Shown here piece by piece: positions 9,140 through 17,601 of a stretch of DNA of 64,000 nucleotides (position 1 is its first letter; each line of letters starts with the position of its first letter). The DNA comes from JBBRHQ01 sp963725315 (lineage in GTDB: Bacteria > Actinomycetota > Thermoleophilia > Solirubrobacterales > 70-9), in the NCBI GenBank assembly GCA_963725315.1, contig CAVRYA010000004.1:1-64000 (forward strand). Direction: 5' to 3'. The position numbers and the translations under genes were made by a program. Below the pieces are notes generated by a model. It searched no databases, had not been told where the DNA came from, and worked only from the letters and a program-made list of their open reading frames with translations.

Positions 9140-9338
9140 TCGAGTGGAGCTAGCCGGACTCGAACCGGCGACCTCCTGGGTGCGATACGGGGAGGCGTTG
9201 GCGCGGACAAGCGTCCGTATCTGGCTTTGCAGAGGGGAATACGCGCGGCTGCTCGGGAACGTACCTCTCCGCCGATTGCATCGGATTACCCGGGATTACG
9301 TTGGGTTTGGGCACCAGATTGCTGCTGGTGCCCAATGG
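9140..9338. repeat. att-like repeat, copy 2
   Basis: The 47-bp core is identical to the tRNA-Ala(CGC) 3' half. The arm matches copies 1 and 3, including GATTGCATCGGATTACC, and ends in the conserved hairpin at 9,307-9,335 with the same 11-bp stem as copy 1 but a different loop. Together with the protein remnant at 8,957-9,094, this is all that lies between 8,951 and 9,363. Confidence 0.8.
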
Positions 9339-9363
9339 ATCTCCAGCGAGGGGCGATGCTGCC

Positions 9364-10839
9364 TCATAGCTTGCGTCGGACCTCCTTGGCGACCCGCTCG
9401 CCGGAACGTACCGCCCCATCCATGTATCCGGCCCAGAAGAACGAGGTCTCGCTGCCGGCCCAATGTACGCGCCGGAACGGCGCGCGGATCGCCGGGCCGA
9501 AGTCGGAGAGGACGCCGGGAGGCAGGGTCACCGTGGGGCAGCCGCGGATCCAGGGCTCGTCGACCGCCGAGTCGTCCTCGATGTAGGAGCGCGGGTGCCG
9601 GGCCCGTTCGCCGAAGTAGGTGACGAGGTTGTCGAGCACCGCGGTCCGTCGAGCGCTCGGGGACAGCTTCATCCAGGCGCGGGCGTCGTGGCCGCCGACG
9701 AAGCCGAAGAGGACACCCGGGCGCCCGTCCGGCGGTGAGTTGTCGAAGGTGGTTCGCGCAGGTCCCGTGTCGGAGACGGCCTGACCGCTGAGTCCGTCGT
9801 CGCGCCAGAACGGCCGGTCATAGACGGCTTCCGCCTTGGCCAGGGTGCCGTGCGGCATGCGCTGGATCAGCTGAGCTCGCGGTCCCGGCAGCGGGGGGTG
9901 GAACTCGATCGCCGCTGTCAGCGCGGGCAGGATCGCCACGATGGCCCGGCGCGCCCGCACCGTGACCCGCTCGGACTCGACCGTGACCCCGTGGCGGTCC
10001 TGAATGATGCGCCGAACGGGCGAATCGACGACGACGCGCTTCCCCAGCTGGGCCGCCATGCGGATTGAGATCTCCTCTGAGCCGCCAACGAAGCGGCTCT
10101 CCTGAGCTCCGTTGCCGGTACTAATCAGGCGCACGAAGCTGCCGGGCGTGGTCGCGTTGCCCGCGGCCCGCGCATACCAGAGCGCGTAGAGGAGCGAGAG
10201 GTCACGCGGCTCAGCCCCCCAGATCGCGTTGACGGCGGCCTCGAAGAGCGTTCGCACATCGGCGGATGCGATGTTGGCCGCGATCCAGGTATCGAGCGTC
10301 TGGGCGTCCCAGTCAGAGGCCTGGGCCGCACGCCATGGCTGTCGCAGGGGCACCTGGGCAACGAGCGCGTCGAAACTCTGCAGAGCGGCGAGGGTGTCGC
10401 CAAAGAGCGGCTGATCGGTGGGAATGCCGACGGATGCCGGGTAGGTCGAGCGCTGACCGTTGAGGAAGAGGACGCTCTGGCCCTGGTTGTAAGTCTTGAA
10501 GGTGCGGATCCCCAGCCGGCGGGCGAGGCGGACGACCCGATCCTGGGTCGGTCCGACGTACTCGCCCATCAGCTCGCTGATCTCGCCACCACCGATCGGG
10601 TGGTTCTCGGTTCGCCCGCCGACGCGGTCGTCGGCCTCCATCACCACTACCGAATGCCGGGCCCGGGCAAGCGCCCGGGCCGCGGTGAGGCCGGCGAGGC
10701 CCCCGCCGACGATCGCAACATCGGCGCGGTGGGTGCCGCGCTGCGCCGCCCAGGCCGCTCCCGCAGGAACTGTCGTGGCAACGCCCGCCGCGGTCGCGGT
10801 GCCGATCAGCTGTCGCCGGGTGATTGACCGCTTGCTCAT
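9364..10839 (-). CDS. Tat-exported flavin monoamine oxidase
   Basis: FAD-dependent amine oxidase of 491 aa, frame intact. The N-terminus has a twin-arginine signal (SITRRQLIGTATAAGVATTV, cleavage after AWA). The dinucleotide motif VAIVGGGLAGLTAARALARA follows, then the GGRT motif (DRVGGRTENHP) and the C-terminal FAD motif VHWAGSETSFFWAGYMDGAV. It is probably exported folded, with its FAD, to the outside of the membrane. Natural substrate unknown; the family oxidises aromatic or polyamine substrates. It is the main cargo of the second tRNA-bounded unit and points against the RHH gene. A second, clearly related copy lies at 29,665-31,149 outside the array. Confidence 0.85.
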   Translation of the reverse strand: MSKRSITRRQLIGTATAAGVATTVPAGAAWAAQRGTHRADVAIVGGGLAGLTAARALARARHSVVVMEADDRVGGRTENHPIGGGEISELMGEYVGPTQDRVVRLARRLGIRTFKTYNQGQSVLFLNGQRSTYPASVGIPTDQPLFGDTLAALQSFDALVAQVPLRQPWRAAQASDWDAQTLDTWIAANIASADVRTLFEAAVNAIWGAEPRDLSLLYALWYARAAGNATTPGSFVRLISTGNGAQESRFVGGSEEISIRMAAQLGKRVVVDSPVRRIIQDRHGVTVESERVTVRARRAIVAILPALTAAIEFHPPLPGPRAQLIQRMPHGTLAKAEAVYDRPFWRDDGLSGQAVSDTGPARTTFDNSPPDGRPGVLFGFVGGHDARAWMKLSPSARRTAVLDNLVTYFGERARHPRSYIEDDSAVDEPWIRGCPTVTLPPGVLSDFGPAIRAPFRRVHWAGSETSFFWAGYMDGAVRSGERVAKEVRRKL

Positions 10840-10988
10840 CGTCGGTTCGCCAGCCTATTTCGCGGAATCCGAGGCAGGCATCCGTAATCCGCCGCATGCC
10901 AACTGCGAGAAACTCCGACTTTCGCCCGGGCGGCGACGAGCGTGGAGGGCCGTGACCTTTCAATCCGGGGCTGAGGTACACCTGACTT

Positions 10989-11195
10989 GTGATCGCCCCC
11001 GGCCCCGCCACCGCCAAGCTCCCGAGGGAGCTGGTGAACGGACTCGAGCGCCTCGCCGAGCAGAGAGGCATCTCGCGCGGTGCCCTGATCCGCCGCCTTG
11101 CCGACGCCGTCCTTAGGGGCGACCTGCAACTTCAAGCCGAGGTCGAGCGCGCCGTCGAGCCGAAAAGCCAGCAGGCAATTTTCGAGTGGAGCTAG
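10989..11195 (+). CDS. Small ribbon-helix-helix-like protein, end supplied by repeat
   Basis: A 68-aa protein from GTG 10,989. The segment AKLPRELVNGLERLAEQRG followed by ISRGALIRRLADAVLRGD resembles the CopG/Arc ribbon-helix-helix fold (a beta strand with alternating residues, then two helices), which suggests a DNA-binding repressor or an antitoxin. The last residues, FEWS and the stop TAG, are read out of the tRNA-Ala fragment itself (core starting 11,182). The original C-terminus was therefore replaced when the repeat arrived, or the gene evolved to end there. No toxin gene is next to it. Confidence 0.55.
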   Translation: MIAPGPATAKLPRELVNGLERLAEQRGISRGALIRRLADAVLRGDLQLQAEVERAVEPKSQQAIFEWS

Positions 11196-11380
11196 CCGGA
11201 CTCGAACCGGCGACCTCCTGGGTGCGATACGGGGAGGCGTTGGAGCGGGTAGGTCTAGGTATTTGGTCTTGTAGAGCCGAATCGGAATGGCTGCCCTGAG
11301 ACGCATCGCTCCGCGGATTGCATCGGATTACCGGGGATTGCCTTCGATTTGGGCACCAGAACGCGGTTGGTGCCCAATGG
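11182..11380. repeat. att-like repeat, copy 3
   Basis: The 47-bp core is identical to the tRNA-Ala(CGC) 3' half. The arm is shared with copies 1 and 2. The hairpin at 11,349-11,377 keeps the stem, with one G-T wobble, and has a different loop. It also supplies the stop codon of the small RHH-like gene. The stretch 11,196-11,507 contains only this repeat and a short leader. Confidence 0.8.
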
Positions 11381-11507
11381 AATCAATCGGAAGCGGGGAC
11401 TGAGGTATTTCGAAGTGCCACGACTCATGGGAGCTGTGGCGCTGGGGGCCCGCGCGCCAAAGCGAGATACTGCGCGGGCCAGGGCAACGGAAGACTGGAG
11501 GGCGAGG

Positions 11508-11879
11508 ATGAGCGATAGACCTAACGACGATGGGGTCCGGGCCGCCACGAGCGACTACATCGAGGGGTGGTTCGACGGGGATGCAGCCCGCATGGAACGG
11601 GCGCTGCATCCGGAACTTGCGAAGCGCTGTCGCGGGATCGAAGGCGATGACCCAGATGCGCTGGAGACTCTCTCGGCCACGGAGATGATCGACGCCACTG
11701 CAGACGGCGAAGGCCAACGCGAGGACGCCCCCGACCGGCAGATCGAGATCAAGATCGAATACCTCAGCGGCGACATTGCGAGCGTAACGTGCCTTTGCCA
11801 TACCCACGTCGACTTGCTGCAACTGATCCGTATGCCAGAAGGCTGGAGGATCGTGAACGCTGTTTGGGAGCTGCGGTGA
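11508..11879 (+). CDS. Putative lumazine-binding / SnoaL-like protein
   Basis: A 123-aa protein of the NTF2-like fold. I start it at ATG 11,508, which follows GGAGGGCGAGG; the frame is open further upstream but that part is repeat-derived. The opening pattern ATSDYIEGWFDGDAARMERA with LHPELAKR is typical of the putative lumazine-binding family, in which a cone-shaped fold binds small ligands. The end, MPEGWRIVNAVWELR, matches the last strand of NTF2-like proteins. No catalytic residues can be assigned. It shares the third unit with a divergent cupin gene. Confidence 0.7.
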   Translation: MSDRPNDDGVRAATSDYIEGWFDGDAARMERALHPELAKRCRGIEGDDPDALETLSATEMIDATADGEGQREDAPDRQIEIKIEYLSGDIASVTCLCHTHVDLLQLIRMPEGWRIVNAVWELR

Positions 11880-12007
11880 CGGCTTCCGCCGGGCTGTCGG
11901 AGTAGCTGCGCGGTCACGCCGGGACCTCGATCACCGGCAGAGCGAGTCCCTCCGGTTTATCTGTGGAAGGGTGGAAGGCCGGGCACTACGGTCGGATGCC
12001 GGAGGCG

Positions 12008-12457
12008 TTAGCCGGTGGGTGGCGCCGGCGTAAGGCCGTGACGGCGCATGACCTCCGCCATCTTCGCTAGGTCGGGTGGGCCCCCAGGATTCAATGCCAG
12101 GACATCGTGGATCTCCCGGAAGTAGTCCGGAGTCATGACGCCGGGGCTGGCCACGGCAAGGAACTTGGCGTCTTTGGTCCCGTTGTTGTCGAATCCGTGG
12201 ACCGCGCCGCGAGGTATGCAGACGGCTTCGCCAGGGCGAATGTCGAGAGTCCGACCGTCAACCCCCCAAGTCGCGATGCCCTCGAGCCCGTAGATCGTCT
12301 CCTCGAAGGCGTCGTGGCTGTGCGGCACCGGCATCTTGCTGTCAGCCGGAACGAAGCACTCGAAGACGCTCGCGCTTCCGTTGGAGTCGGCCGCCTCAAC
12401 GAGGAAGCGCACGCTGAGAGCACCCACCTGAATCACTTCTGTAGACGCTGAAGTCAT
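12008..12457 (-). CDS. Cupin-domain protein
   Basis: A single-domain cupin of about 149 aa. Metal-binding motif 1 is seen as PHSHDAFEETIYGLEG (His, His, Glu), and motif 2 as PRGAVHGFDNNG with its His. The C-terminus has a helical tail (LAKMAEVMRRHGLTPAPP), common in cupins of the quercetinase/ChrR-like sort in soil bacteria. Two earlier in-frame ATGs exist (12,487 and 12,526); I chose 12,457 because the conserved part begins right after it. The substrate is unknown. It is the last gene before the intact tRNA-Ala. Confidence 0.7.
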   Translation of the reverse strand: MTSASTEVIQVGALSVRFLVEAADSNGSASVFECFVPADSKMPVPHSHDAFEETIYGLEGIATWGVDGRTLDIRPGEAVCIPRGAVHGFDNNGTKDAKFLAVASPGVMTPDYFREIHDVLALNPGGPPDLAKMAEVMRRHGLTPAPPTG

Positions 12458-12614
12458 CCTGTCACCAGTCCAATGGTTCGAAGGCATCGCCTTCAGTCTC
12501 GCACGAGCGATCACGCCGCCACCCACAGCGGCGGCATAGCTAGTTCAATCGAAACGGGGCTGAACACTTGGTGGCCCGGGCTCTCAGGAGGCTCTTCAGC
12601 AGGGGCTTCTCGAG

Positions 12615-12687
12615 TGGAGCTAGCCGGACTCGAACCGGCGACCTCCTGGGTGCGATCCAGGCGCTCTTCCAGCTGAGCTATAGCCCC
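12615..12687 (-). tRNA. tRNA-Ala(CGC)
   Basis: A full 73-nt cloverleaf. The acceptor GGGGCTA pairs with TAGCTCC, the D arm GCTC pairs with GAGC, the anticodon stem CCTGG/CCAGG encloses loop ATCGCAC (anticodon CGC), and the T stem GCCGG/CCGGC encloses TTCGAGT. The discriminator is A and CCA is not encoded. It is the anchor of the repeat array on its 3' side. Confidence 0.93.
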
Positions 12688-12856
12688 GAGTCGGGCGCGC
12701 TGCGCGGCACTTCGCACCTGCGCCGCCCGCAAGGATACGCGCTCGACCCTCCCCCACGTAGGGACTCGGACCCGGGCGCCGAACACCGTGGCACGAAAAT
12801 GGCCCGTGACCGCATCCCAAAGCGCTTAGGCTTAGGCTGCCGCTTGGGCGGAGACC

Positions 12857-13870
12857 ATGGGCATCCTTGACGAAGCAATCCGGGAGCACCTCGAGCTGAA
12901 GCGCCAGCACGGCGCGGCCGACCCCGAGCTGAAGAAGCTCGAGGACGAGGCCCTCGGCCCGCCGGGAGGAGCCGGCGAGATCGTGGAGCCGCCCGAGATG
13001 TCGGACGCCGAGGCCGAGGCGCCGACCGACTACGTCGGCTCGCCGGCCGTGGCTCCGCCGACAGAGGAGGAAGCCGCCGCGTCGGAGGCTCCGGAGGCGG
13101 ATGCCGCCGCCGCGGAACCGGCGCCGCCGCCTCCGGCCGCGCCTGACCTGCGCCCACCGGAAATGCGCCCCGAGGAGCCGCCGCCGAGCGCCGAGGAGCC
13201 GGAGGAAGCTGAGGCGGCGCCGGCCGAGGAGGCCTCCGAGCCCGAGCCGCCTCCCGCTGAGGAGGAGCATCCGGCGATGGAGATGGAGGTCCCCGAGCCC
13301 CCCGCCGCGGACGCCCCCGAGCCCTCCGCCGAGCCTCCCGAGCCGCCTCCGGTCGAGGCGGGCGGCGTCTCCGCCGAGCTGCGCGCGGAGCGCGAGGAGA
13401 TCGCGCAGCACCCGACCGAGCATTACGACGTCGAGGGCGAGATCGCCGAGGGCGAGAAGGAGGCCGCCGGGTTCTTCAACGAGCAGTCGCTCTCCGACGA
13501 GCTCGACCAGGCGCTTGACTCTCCTGACGCGCCGCCCGCCGAGGAGCCGGTCCCGGCGGAGGCGACCGACGAGGTCGAGGTCGAGGTGGTCGAGGAGCCC
13601 GAGCCTCCCGAAGAGGCCGAGGTGGTCGAGGCCGAGCCCGCAGAGGTCGTCGAGATCGACGCCGAGGTCGTCGAGGAGGAGGAGGTCGATCTCCCCGAGG
13701 AGCCCGAGGTCGTCGAGGAGGAAGTCGCGTCCGAGGAGGAGGCGAGCAGGGCCGGGGAGAGCGAGGAAGACGTCCTCGAGGAGACTCCGGACTTCCTCCA
13801 GGACTCTCCCGAGCACGACCGCCTCTGGTTCGAGCAGAAGCCGCCCAAGGACTTCGACTTCGACGACTGA
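12857..13870 (+). CDS. Highly acidic Glu/Pro-rich protein
   Basis: A 337-aa protein with two ordered-looking ends and a long low-complexity middle. Residues 1-30 (GILDEAIREHLELKRQHGA) form a helix, and the last 35 residues (EETPDFLQDSPEHDRLW, then PKDFDFDD) look conserved in style. The middle 270 residues are mostly Glu, Pro, Ala, Val and Asp, and must be disordered and very acidic. I do not recognise a function. The start ATG at 12,857 has no strong ribosome site. A clean hairpin follows the stop. Ordered ends around a charged spacer suggest that the ends bind two partners (inference). Confidence 0.75.
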   Translation: MGILDEAIREHLELKRQHGAADPELKKLEDEALGPPGGAGEIVEPPEMSDAEAEAPTDYVGSPAVAPPTEEEAAASEAPEADAAAAEPAPPPPAAPDLRPPEMRPEEPPPSAEEPEEAEAAPAEEASEPEPPPAEEEHPAMEMEVPEPPAADAPEPSAEPPEPPPVEAGGVSAELRAEREEIAQHPTEHYDVEGEIAEGEKEAAGFFNEQSLSDELDQALDSPDAPPAEEPVPAEATDEVEVEVVEEPEPPEEAEVVEAEPAEVVEIDAEVVEEEEVDLPEEPEVVEEEVASEEEASRAGESEEDVLEETPDFLQDSPEHDRLWFEQKPPKDFDFDD

Positions 13871-13880
13871 GGCACAGGAA

Positions 13881-13900
13881 AGCCCCGCTCTCGCGGGGCT
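13881..13900 (+). terminator. Hairpin terminator after the acidic-protein gene
   Basis: A perfect 8-bp stem AGCCCCGC / GCGGGGCT with a TCTC loop, 10 bases after the stop. There is no long U-run, but CCCTGTTGG follows. Confidence 0.7.
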
Positions 13901-14056
13901 CCCTGTTGGCGTTCTTGCCTTCCCTGGCAAGAGAAGGGCTTTCGGATCCGGTACTGGACCGGTATGTGGGGAGGGCATCGGCAGCCGCCGCGCCGGCTTT
14001 AGCTCAGGGCCACTACTAGAACGAACGTCCAGTTTCAGGCAGAAGAATGACCGCGG

Positions 14057-15397
14057 CTACGACACGTAGCCGCGCATCTTCGAGGCGGTGACCACGCGGT
14101 CGAGGCCGACCAGGAAGGCCGCCTCGCGCAGGGAGATCCCCTCTTCCTTGGCCTTGGTCGAGACCTCGCGGTAGGCGCGCCGCATGATCGTCCCCAGCTT
14201 GTCGTTGACCTCGCGCTCCTCCCAGCGGAAGTGCTGGAGGTTCTGAACCCACTCGAAGTAGGAGACGACGACGCCGCCGGCGTTGGCCATCACGTCGGGG
14301 ATCACGTAGATGCCCTTGTCGTGGAGGATCTTGTCCGCGGCCGGGGTGGTCGGGCTGTTGGCGCCCTCGATCATCACTCTGCACTGGACCCGGTCGGCGT
14401 TGCCCTCGTGGATCATCCCGCCGAGCGCCGCCGGGATCAGCACGTCGCAGTCGGTCGCGATCAGGTCGTCGGGGTCGATCGGGTCGGCCGCCTCGAACTC
14501 GGCCAGCTTCCCGCCCTGGGCGAGGAAGTGGACCAGCTCGTCGGGGTCGATGCCCGCCTCGGAGTGGATCGCGCCGAAGGCGTCCGAGACGGCGACCATG
14601 CGGCAGCCGAGCTGCTGCATGATCCGCGCCGCCCACGAGCCGACGTTGCCGAAACCCTGCACCGCGAAGGTTGTCTCCGACGGGCTGAGGCCGAGCTGGG
14701 GGGCGGCCTCGCGGAACATGTAGACGCAGCCGCGGCCGGTCGCCGCCTCCCGGCCCAGCGACCCCTCCAGCTCGATCGGCTTGCCGGTGCAGATCGCCGG
14801 GGTGTGGCCGTGGAGCTTCCCGTACTCGTCCATGAACCAGGCCATCGTCTGCGCATTGGTGTTGACGTCGGGGGCGGGGATGTCGCGGGTCGGCCCCAGC
14901 ACCTTGTCGATCTTGTCCATGAAGGAGCGAGCGATCTGCTGCAGCTCGGCCGCCTCGAGATCGTGCGCGGGGCAGTTGACGCCGCCCTTGGCGCCCCCGA
15001 AGGGCACCCCGGCGACCGCCGTCTTCCAGGTCATCAGCGAGGCCAGGGCGCGGACCTCGTCGATGTCGACCTCCTGGTGGAAGCGGACGCCGCCCTTGTA
15101 GGGCCCGCGGGCGCCGTTGTGCTGGATCCGGTAGCCGGAGTAGGTGTGGACCCTGCCGTCGGACTGCTTCACCGGGATCTGCACGCTGACCTCGCGGTAG
15201 GGGCTCCAGAAGACCTCGCGCAGGTCGTCGCGCAACCCGGTGCGCTCGGCGGCGATGTCGAAGTAGTGGCGGACGATCTCCAGGTTGGAGACCTCGGCTC
15301 GCATGCTCGGCTGCGGTGTGGGGGCGGCGCCGTCAACCGACCCGGTCGCTTCCTTCCCCTCCTCGACCGCTGCGGCGCTTCCCGTCTCGGCTGCCAT
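14057..15397 (-). CDS. gdhA: Glu/Leu/Phe/Val dehydrogenase (glutamate dehydrogenase)
   Basis: Interconverts glutamate and 2-oxoglutarate plus ammonia. A 446-aa intact frame. The catalytic segment PFGGAKGGVNCP carries the active-site Lys, and the second key site is DIPAPDVNTNAQTMAW with its Asp. The NAD(P)-binding domain has FAVQGFGNVGSWAARI. The N-terminus has about 30 extra residues rich in Ala/Gly/Glu before SNLEIVRHYFD; the true start could be an internal Met near MRAEVSN. It stands alone, convergent with the acidic-protein gene. Whether it prefers NAD or NADP is not visible. Confidence 0.92.
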   Translation of the reverse strand: MAAETGSAAAVEEGKEATGSVDGAAPTPQPSMRAEVSNLEIVRHYFDIAAERTGLRDDLREVFWSPYREVSVQIPVKQSDGRVHTYSGYRIQHNGARGPYKGGVRFHQEVDIDEVRALASLMTWKTAVAGVPFGGAKGGVNCPAHDLEAAELQQIARSFMDKIDKVLGPTRDIPAPDVNTNAQTMAWFMDEYGKLHGHTPAICTGKPIELEGSLGREAATGRGCVYMFREAAPQLGLSPSETTFAVQGFGNVGSWAARIMQQLGCRMVAVSDAFGAIHSEAGIDPDELVHFLAQGGKLAEFEAADPIDPDDLIATDCDVLIPAALGGMIHEGNADRVQCRVMIEGANSPTTPAADKILHDKGIYVIPDVMANAGGVVVSYFEWVQNLQHFRWEEREVNDKLGTIMRRAYREVSTKAKEEGISLREAAFLVGLDRVVTASKMRGYVS

Positions 15398-15516
15398 CGC
15401 CTCTCCTGTCCCGTGGTCGGGGCCAGTCTCTCACACGCACGGCCCCCGGCGGGGGGATTCCGCTGCGCGGGCCGCTTGGCGTCAGTTCCCGCGGGCGCGC
15501 CTAGACTCTGATGCGT

Positions 15517-15589
15517 GGGGCCATAGCTCAGTTGGCAGAGCGCGTGCTTTGCAAGCACGAGGTCGCCGGTTCGATCCCGGCTGGCTCCA
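15517..15589 (+). tRNA. tRNA-Ala(TGC)
   Basis: A 73-nt cloverleaf: acceptor GGGGCCA/TGGCTCC, D stem GCTC/GAGC, anticodon stem GTGCT-TTGCA region with anticodon TGC, and T arm GCCGG-TTCGATC-CCGGC. Discriminator A; CCA not encoded. Unlike the CGC gene it has no duplicated fragment nearby. Between 15,398 and 15,697 only this gene and the palindromic repeat are seen. Confidence 0.93.
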
Positions 15590-15600
15590 TCACCTCCGGC

Positions 15601-15660
15601 GTCGAGTGGACGAAAACGCCACTATGGGACCTGAAATGGACCTGAAATCGTTCACTCGAC
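15601..15660. repeat. Intergenic palindromic repeat, copy A
   Basis: GTCGAGTGGACGA at the left end is matched by TCGTTCACTCGAC at the right end, a 13-bp inverted repeat with one mismatch, about 60 bp overall. The left arm continues AAAACG exactly as in copy B at 35,571-35,619. It lies 11 bases after the tRNA. Confidence 0.7.
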
Positions 15661-15697
15661 CGCGACCCGACGCCTTCGAGGGGGTGCGCTCGACTGC

Positions 15698-16697
15698 TCA
15701 GCCCGCCCGTTCGGCCCGGAAGCCCGCCCGCAGCAGCCGCGGCACCTGGCCCAGAGGGTCGGGCGAGTCGAGCAGAACGACGCCGAGTTGGCGGCCACCG
15801 AGCCGCCGGGTGATCACGTAGCAGCGCCCCGCGGCGTCGGTGAGCCCGGTCTTGATCCCGGTGAAGCCCGCTTCCTGCATCGAGATGAACGGGTTGATGT
15901 TGAAGAGGTCCAGCACCCCGCCCTCGATCGGGAAGGGGAGGCGGGCGCGACGGGTGGCGACGATCCGGCGCACCCTCCGATTGGCGAGGTCGAGCCGCGC
16001 CAGGGTCGCGAGGTCGAGCGGGCAGGAGTAGTTGCCGCGGTCGATGATCCCGCTCGGGCTGGTGAAGTGCGAGCAGCCGAGGCCGAGCGCGCGGGCGCGC
16101 CGATTCATCCTGGCGACGAAGCGCCGCTGCGTCCGGGCGTCGTGCTGGGCGAGGGCGATCGCGGCGTCGTTGCCGGAGACGAGCATCAGCCCGTAGAGGA
16201 GCGCTCCGAGCCGGACCCGCTTGCCGAGCGGCAGCACCCCGACCCCCGAACCCTCGTAGTTGATCGCCTCGCGGGTGATCCGGACGAGCTCACCCGGCCG
16301 GTGGCGCTCGGCGATCAGCAGCGCGGTCAGCATCTTGGTGAGGCTGGCGATCGGCAGCTCGCGGCGGGGGTGAAGCTGCCACAGCACCCGGCCGCTGCGC
16401 ACGTCGAACAGCAGGCCGGCCGCCGGCTCCCGCTTCAGCCTGATCCGCACCGCGGTCGGCGGATCGGCCGGGTCGACGGTGAAGCGGTTGCGCAGCGGCT
16501 TCGGCGGTCCGTTGACCGTCGGCCCGCCGGTCGAGCCTGCGCCGCCGCGGCCGCGGCCGGCGGATCTATGCGCGCGCCGGCACCTGGCCTGCGTGCGCCG
16601 CCGGCGCCGCCTCCTCGTCGCTCCTCTTGACGATCACCACGCTGGAGGCGATCAGCGCGACGATCACCAGCGAGCCGACGATGAAGCGCGAGACCAC
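15698..16697 (-). CDS. D-alanyl-D-alanine carboxypeptidase (PBP5-type), frameshifted
   Basis: Serine peptidase trimming peptidoglycan stem peptides outside the membrane. Three active-site motifs are seen: SLTK (in PIASLTKMLTA), SGN (LMLVSGNDAAIALAQ) and KTG (FTGIKTGLTDAAG). From GTG 16,697 the frame begins with one transmembrane segment (RFIVGSLVIVALIASSVVIV) and a linker, then shifts by one base near 16,590 into the enzyme frame. The enzyme is shorter than PBP5 and lacks its long C-terminal domain. It starts 8 bases after the rhomboid gene and is probably co-transcribed with it. Confidence 0.82.
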
Positions 16698-16704
16698 GGC
16701 GCCG

Positions 16705-17575
16705 TCAGGCCGCCACCGCGGGAGAGGAGGGCGGGGGCGTCCCGGCGCCGATGTCCGGCCGGCGCAGCGCGAACAGCTTCACGGTCGCCAGCCCGAAGAG
16801 GAAGCCGCCGACGTGGGCGAAGTAGGCGACCCCGCCGCCGAACTCGGGCGAGGCGACCTGGCCCACCGCGGGCAGGAACTGGAGCACGAACCAGACCCCG
16901 AGCATCACCCAGGCGGGGATCTCGACCAGGGTGACGAAGAACAGCAGGAAGATCAGGGTGAGGATCCGCGCCCGGGGTAGGAGCACCAGGTAGGCCCCGA
17001 GGACCCCGGCGACGGCGCCGCTGGCCCCGATCGTCGGCACCGTCGAGCCGGGGTCGAGCAGGGATTGCGAGTAGACGGCCGCCAGCCCGGCGAGCAGGTA
17101 GAAGAGGAGGAAGCGCCCCCGGCCCATCGCGTCCTCGATGTTGTTGCCGAAGATCCAGAGGAAGAGCATGTTGAAGAGGATGTGGAGGAAGCCCCCGTGC
17201 ATGAACATCGAGGTGAAGGCGGTGACGAGCCAGGGGGCCTGGTCGAGCTGCTCGAACGGCTGCCCGCTCACCCTCGCCTGGTCATAGGCGGCGGTCCCCT
17301 TGCAGACCAGGTCCGCCTGGGGACCGGATGAGCCCTCGGTGACGCCGGCAGCGCAGTCGCTCGCCCGGGTGCAGCAGCCGGTAGGGGATCGCCCCGTAGT
17401 CGATCGTGCGCTCGTCCCGCTGGTTGAGCCCCAGCCGCTCCAGGGTCGGGCTCGAGTAATGGTCGGTCGGGGCGCTGACCTGCCAGACGTAGACGCCGAT
17501 GTTGACGAGGATCAGCACGATCGTGACGATCGGCAGCCGCAGCGTCCGGACGTTGTCCTTGAGCGGGATCGGCAA
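16705..17575 (-). CDS. Rhomboid-family intramembrane serine protease, frameshifted
   Basis: Six-helix membrane protease. The second half reads cleanly: FMHGGFLHILFNMLFLWIFG (the conserved HxxxHxxxN region), the catalytic Ser in TIGASGAVAGVLGAYL, and the catalytic His in AHVGGFLFGLATV. The first helix LPIVTIVLILVNIGVYVW lies in another frame, with the break near 17,330. The start is uncertain; TTG at 17,575 (LPIPLKDNVRT) fits the family, which begins with PLKDN. It is divergent from the DUF4395 gene, with about 26 bases between starts. Confidence 0.85.
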
Positions 17576-17601
17576 GGAGCGGCCGAGCCTACACTTGGCC
17601 G

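Larger units (their letters stand above)
6680..12687. mobile_element. Tandem cassette array anchored at tRNA-Ala(CGC)
   Basis: An intact tRNA-Ala(CGC) gene (12,615-12,687, minus) is followed on its 3' side by three further copies of its 3' half. The shared 47-bp core lies at 6,680-6,726, 9,140-9,186, 11,182-11,228 and, within the gene, 12,610-12,656. Identity stops exactly at the end of the anticodon loop, the usual crossover place for tyrosine recombinases. The three copies share about 150 bp of further sequence to their right, absent from the tRNA gene. This cuts the region into units of about 2.46, 2.04 and 1.43 kb: a cytochrome b operon; an amine oxidase and an RHH-like gene; a lumazine-binding-like gene and a cupin. 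No integrase or relaxase is visible. The reading as integrated non-autonomous units is inference. Confidence 0.7.

Noticed and set aside
6420..12610. Search for an integrase, excisionase or transposase in the array
   Set aside because: No frame shows the tyrosine recombinase R-H-R-Y set, a serine recombinase domain or a DDE motif.
14231..15511. 426-residue plus-strand frame opposite gdhA
   Set aside because: gdhA is intact on the minus strand with all catalytic motifs; the opposite frame is Arg/Val/Asp-rich without any domain.
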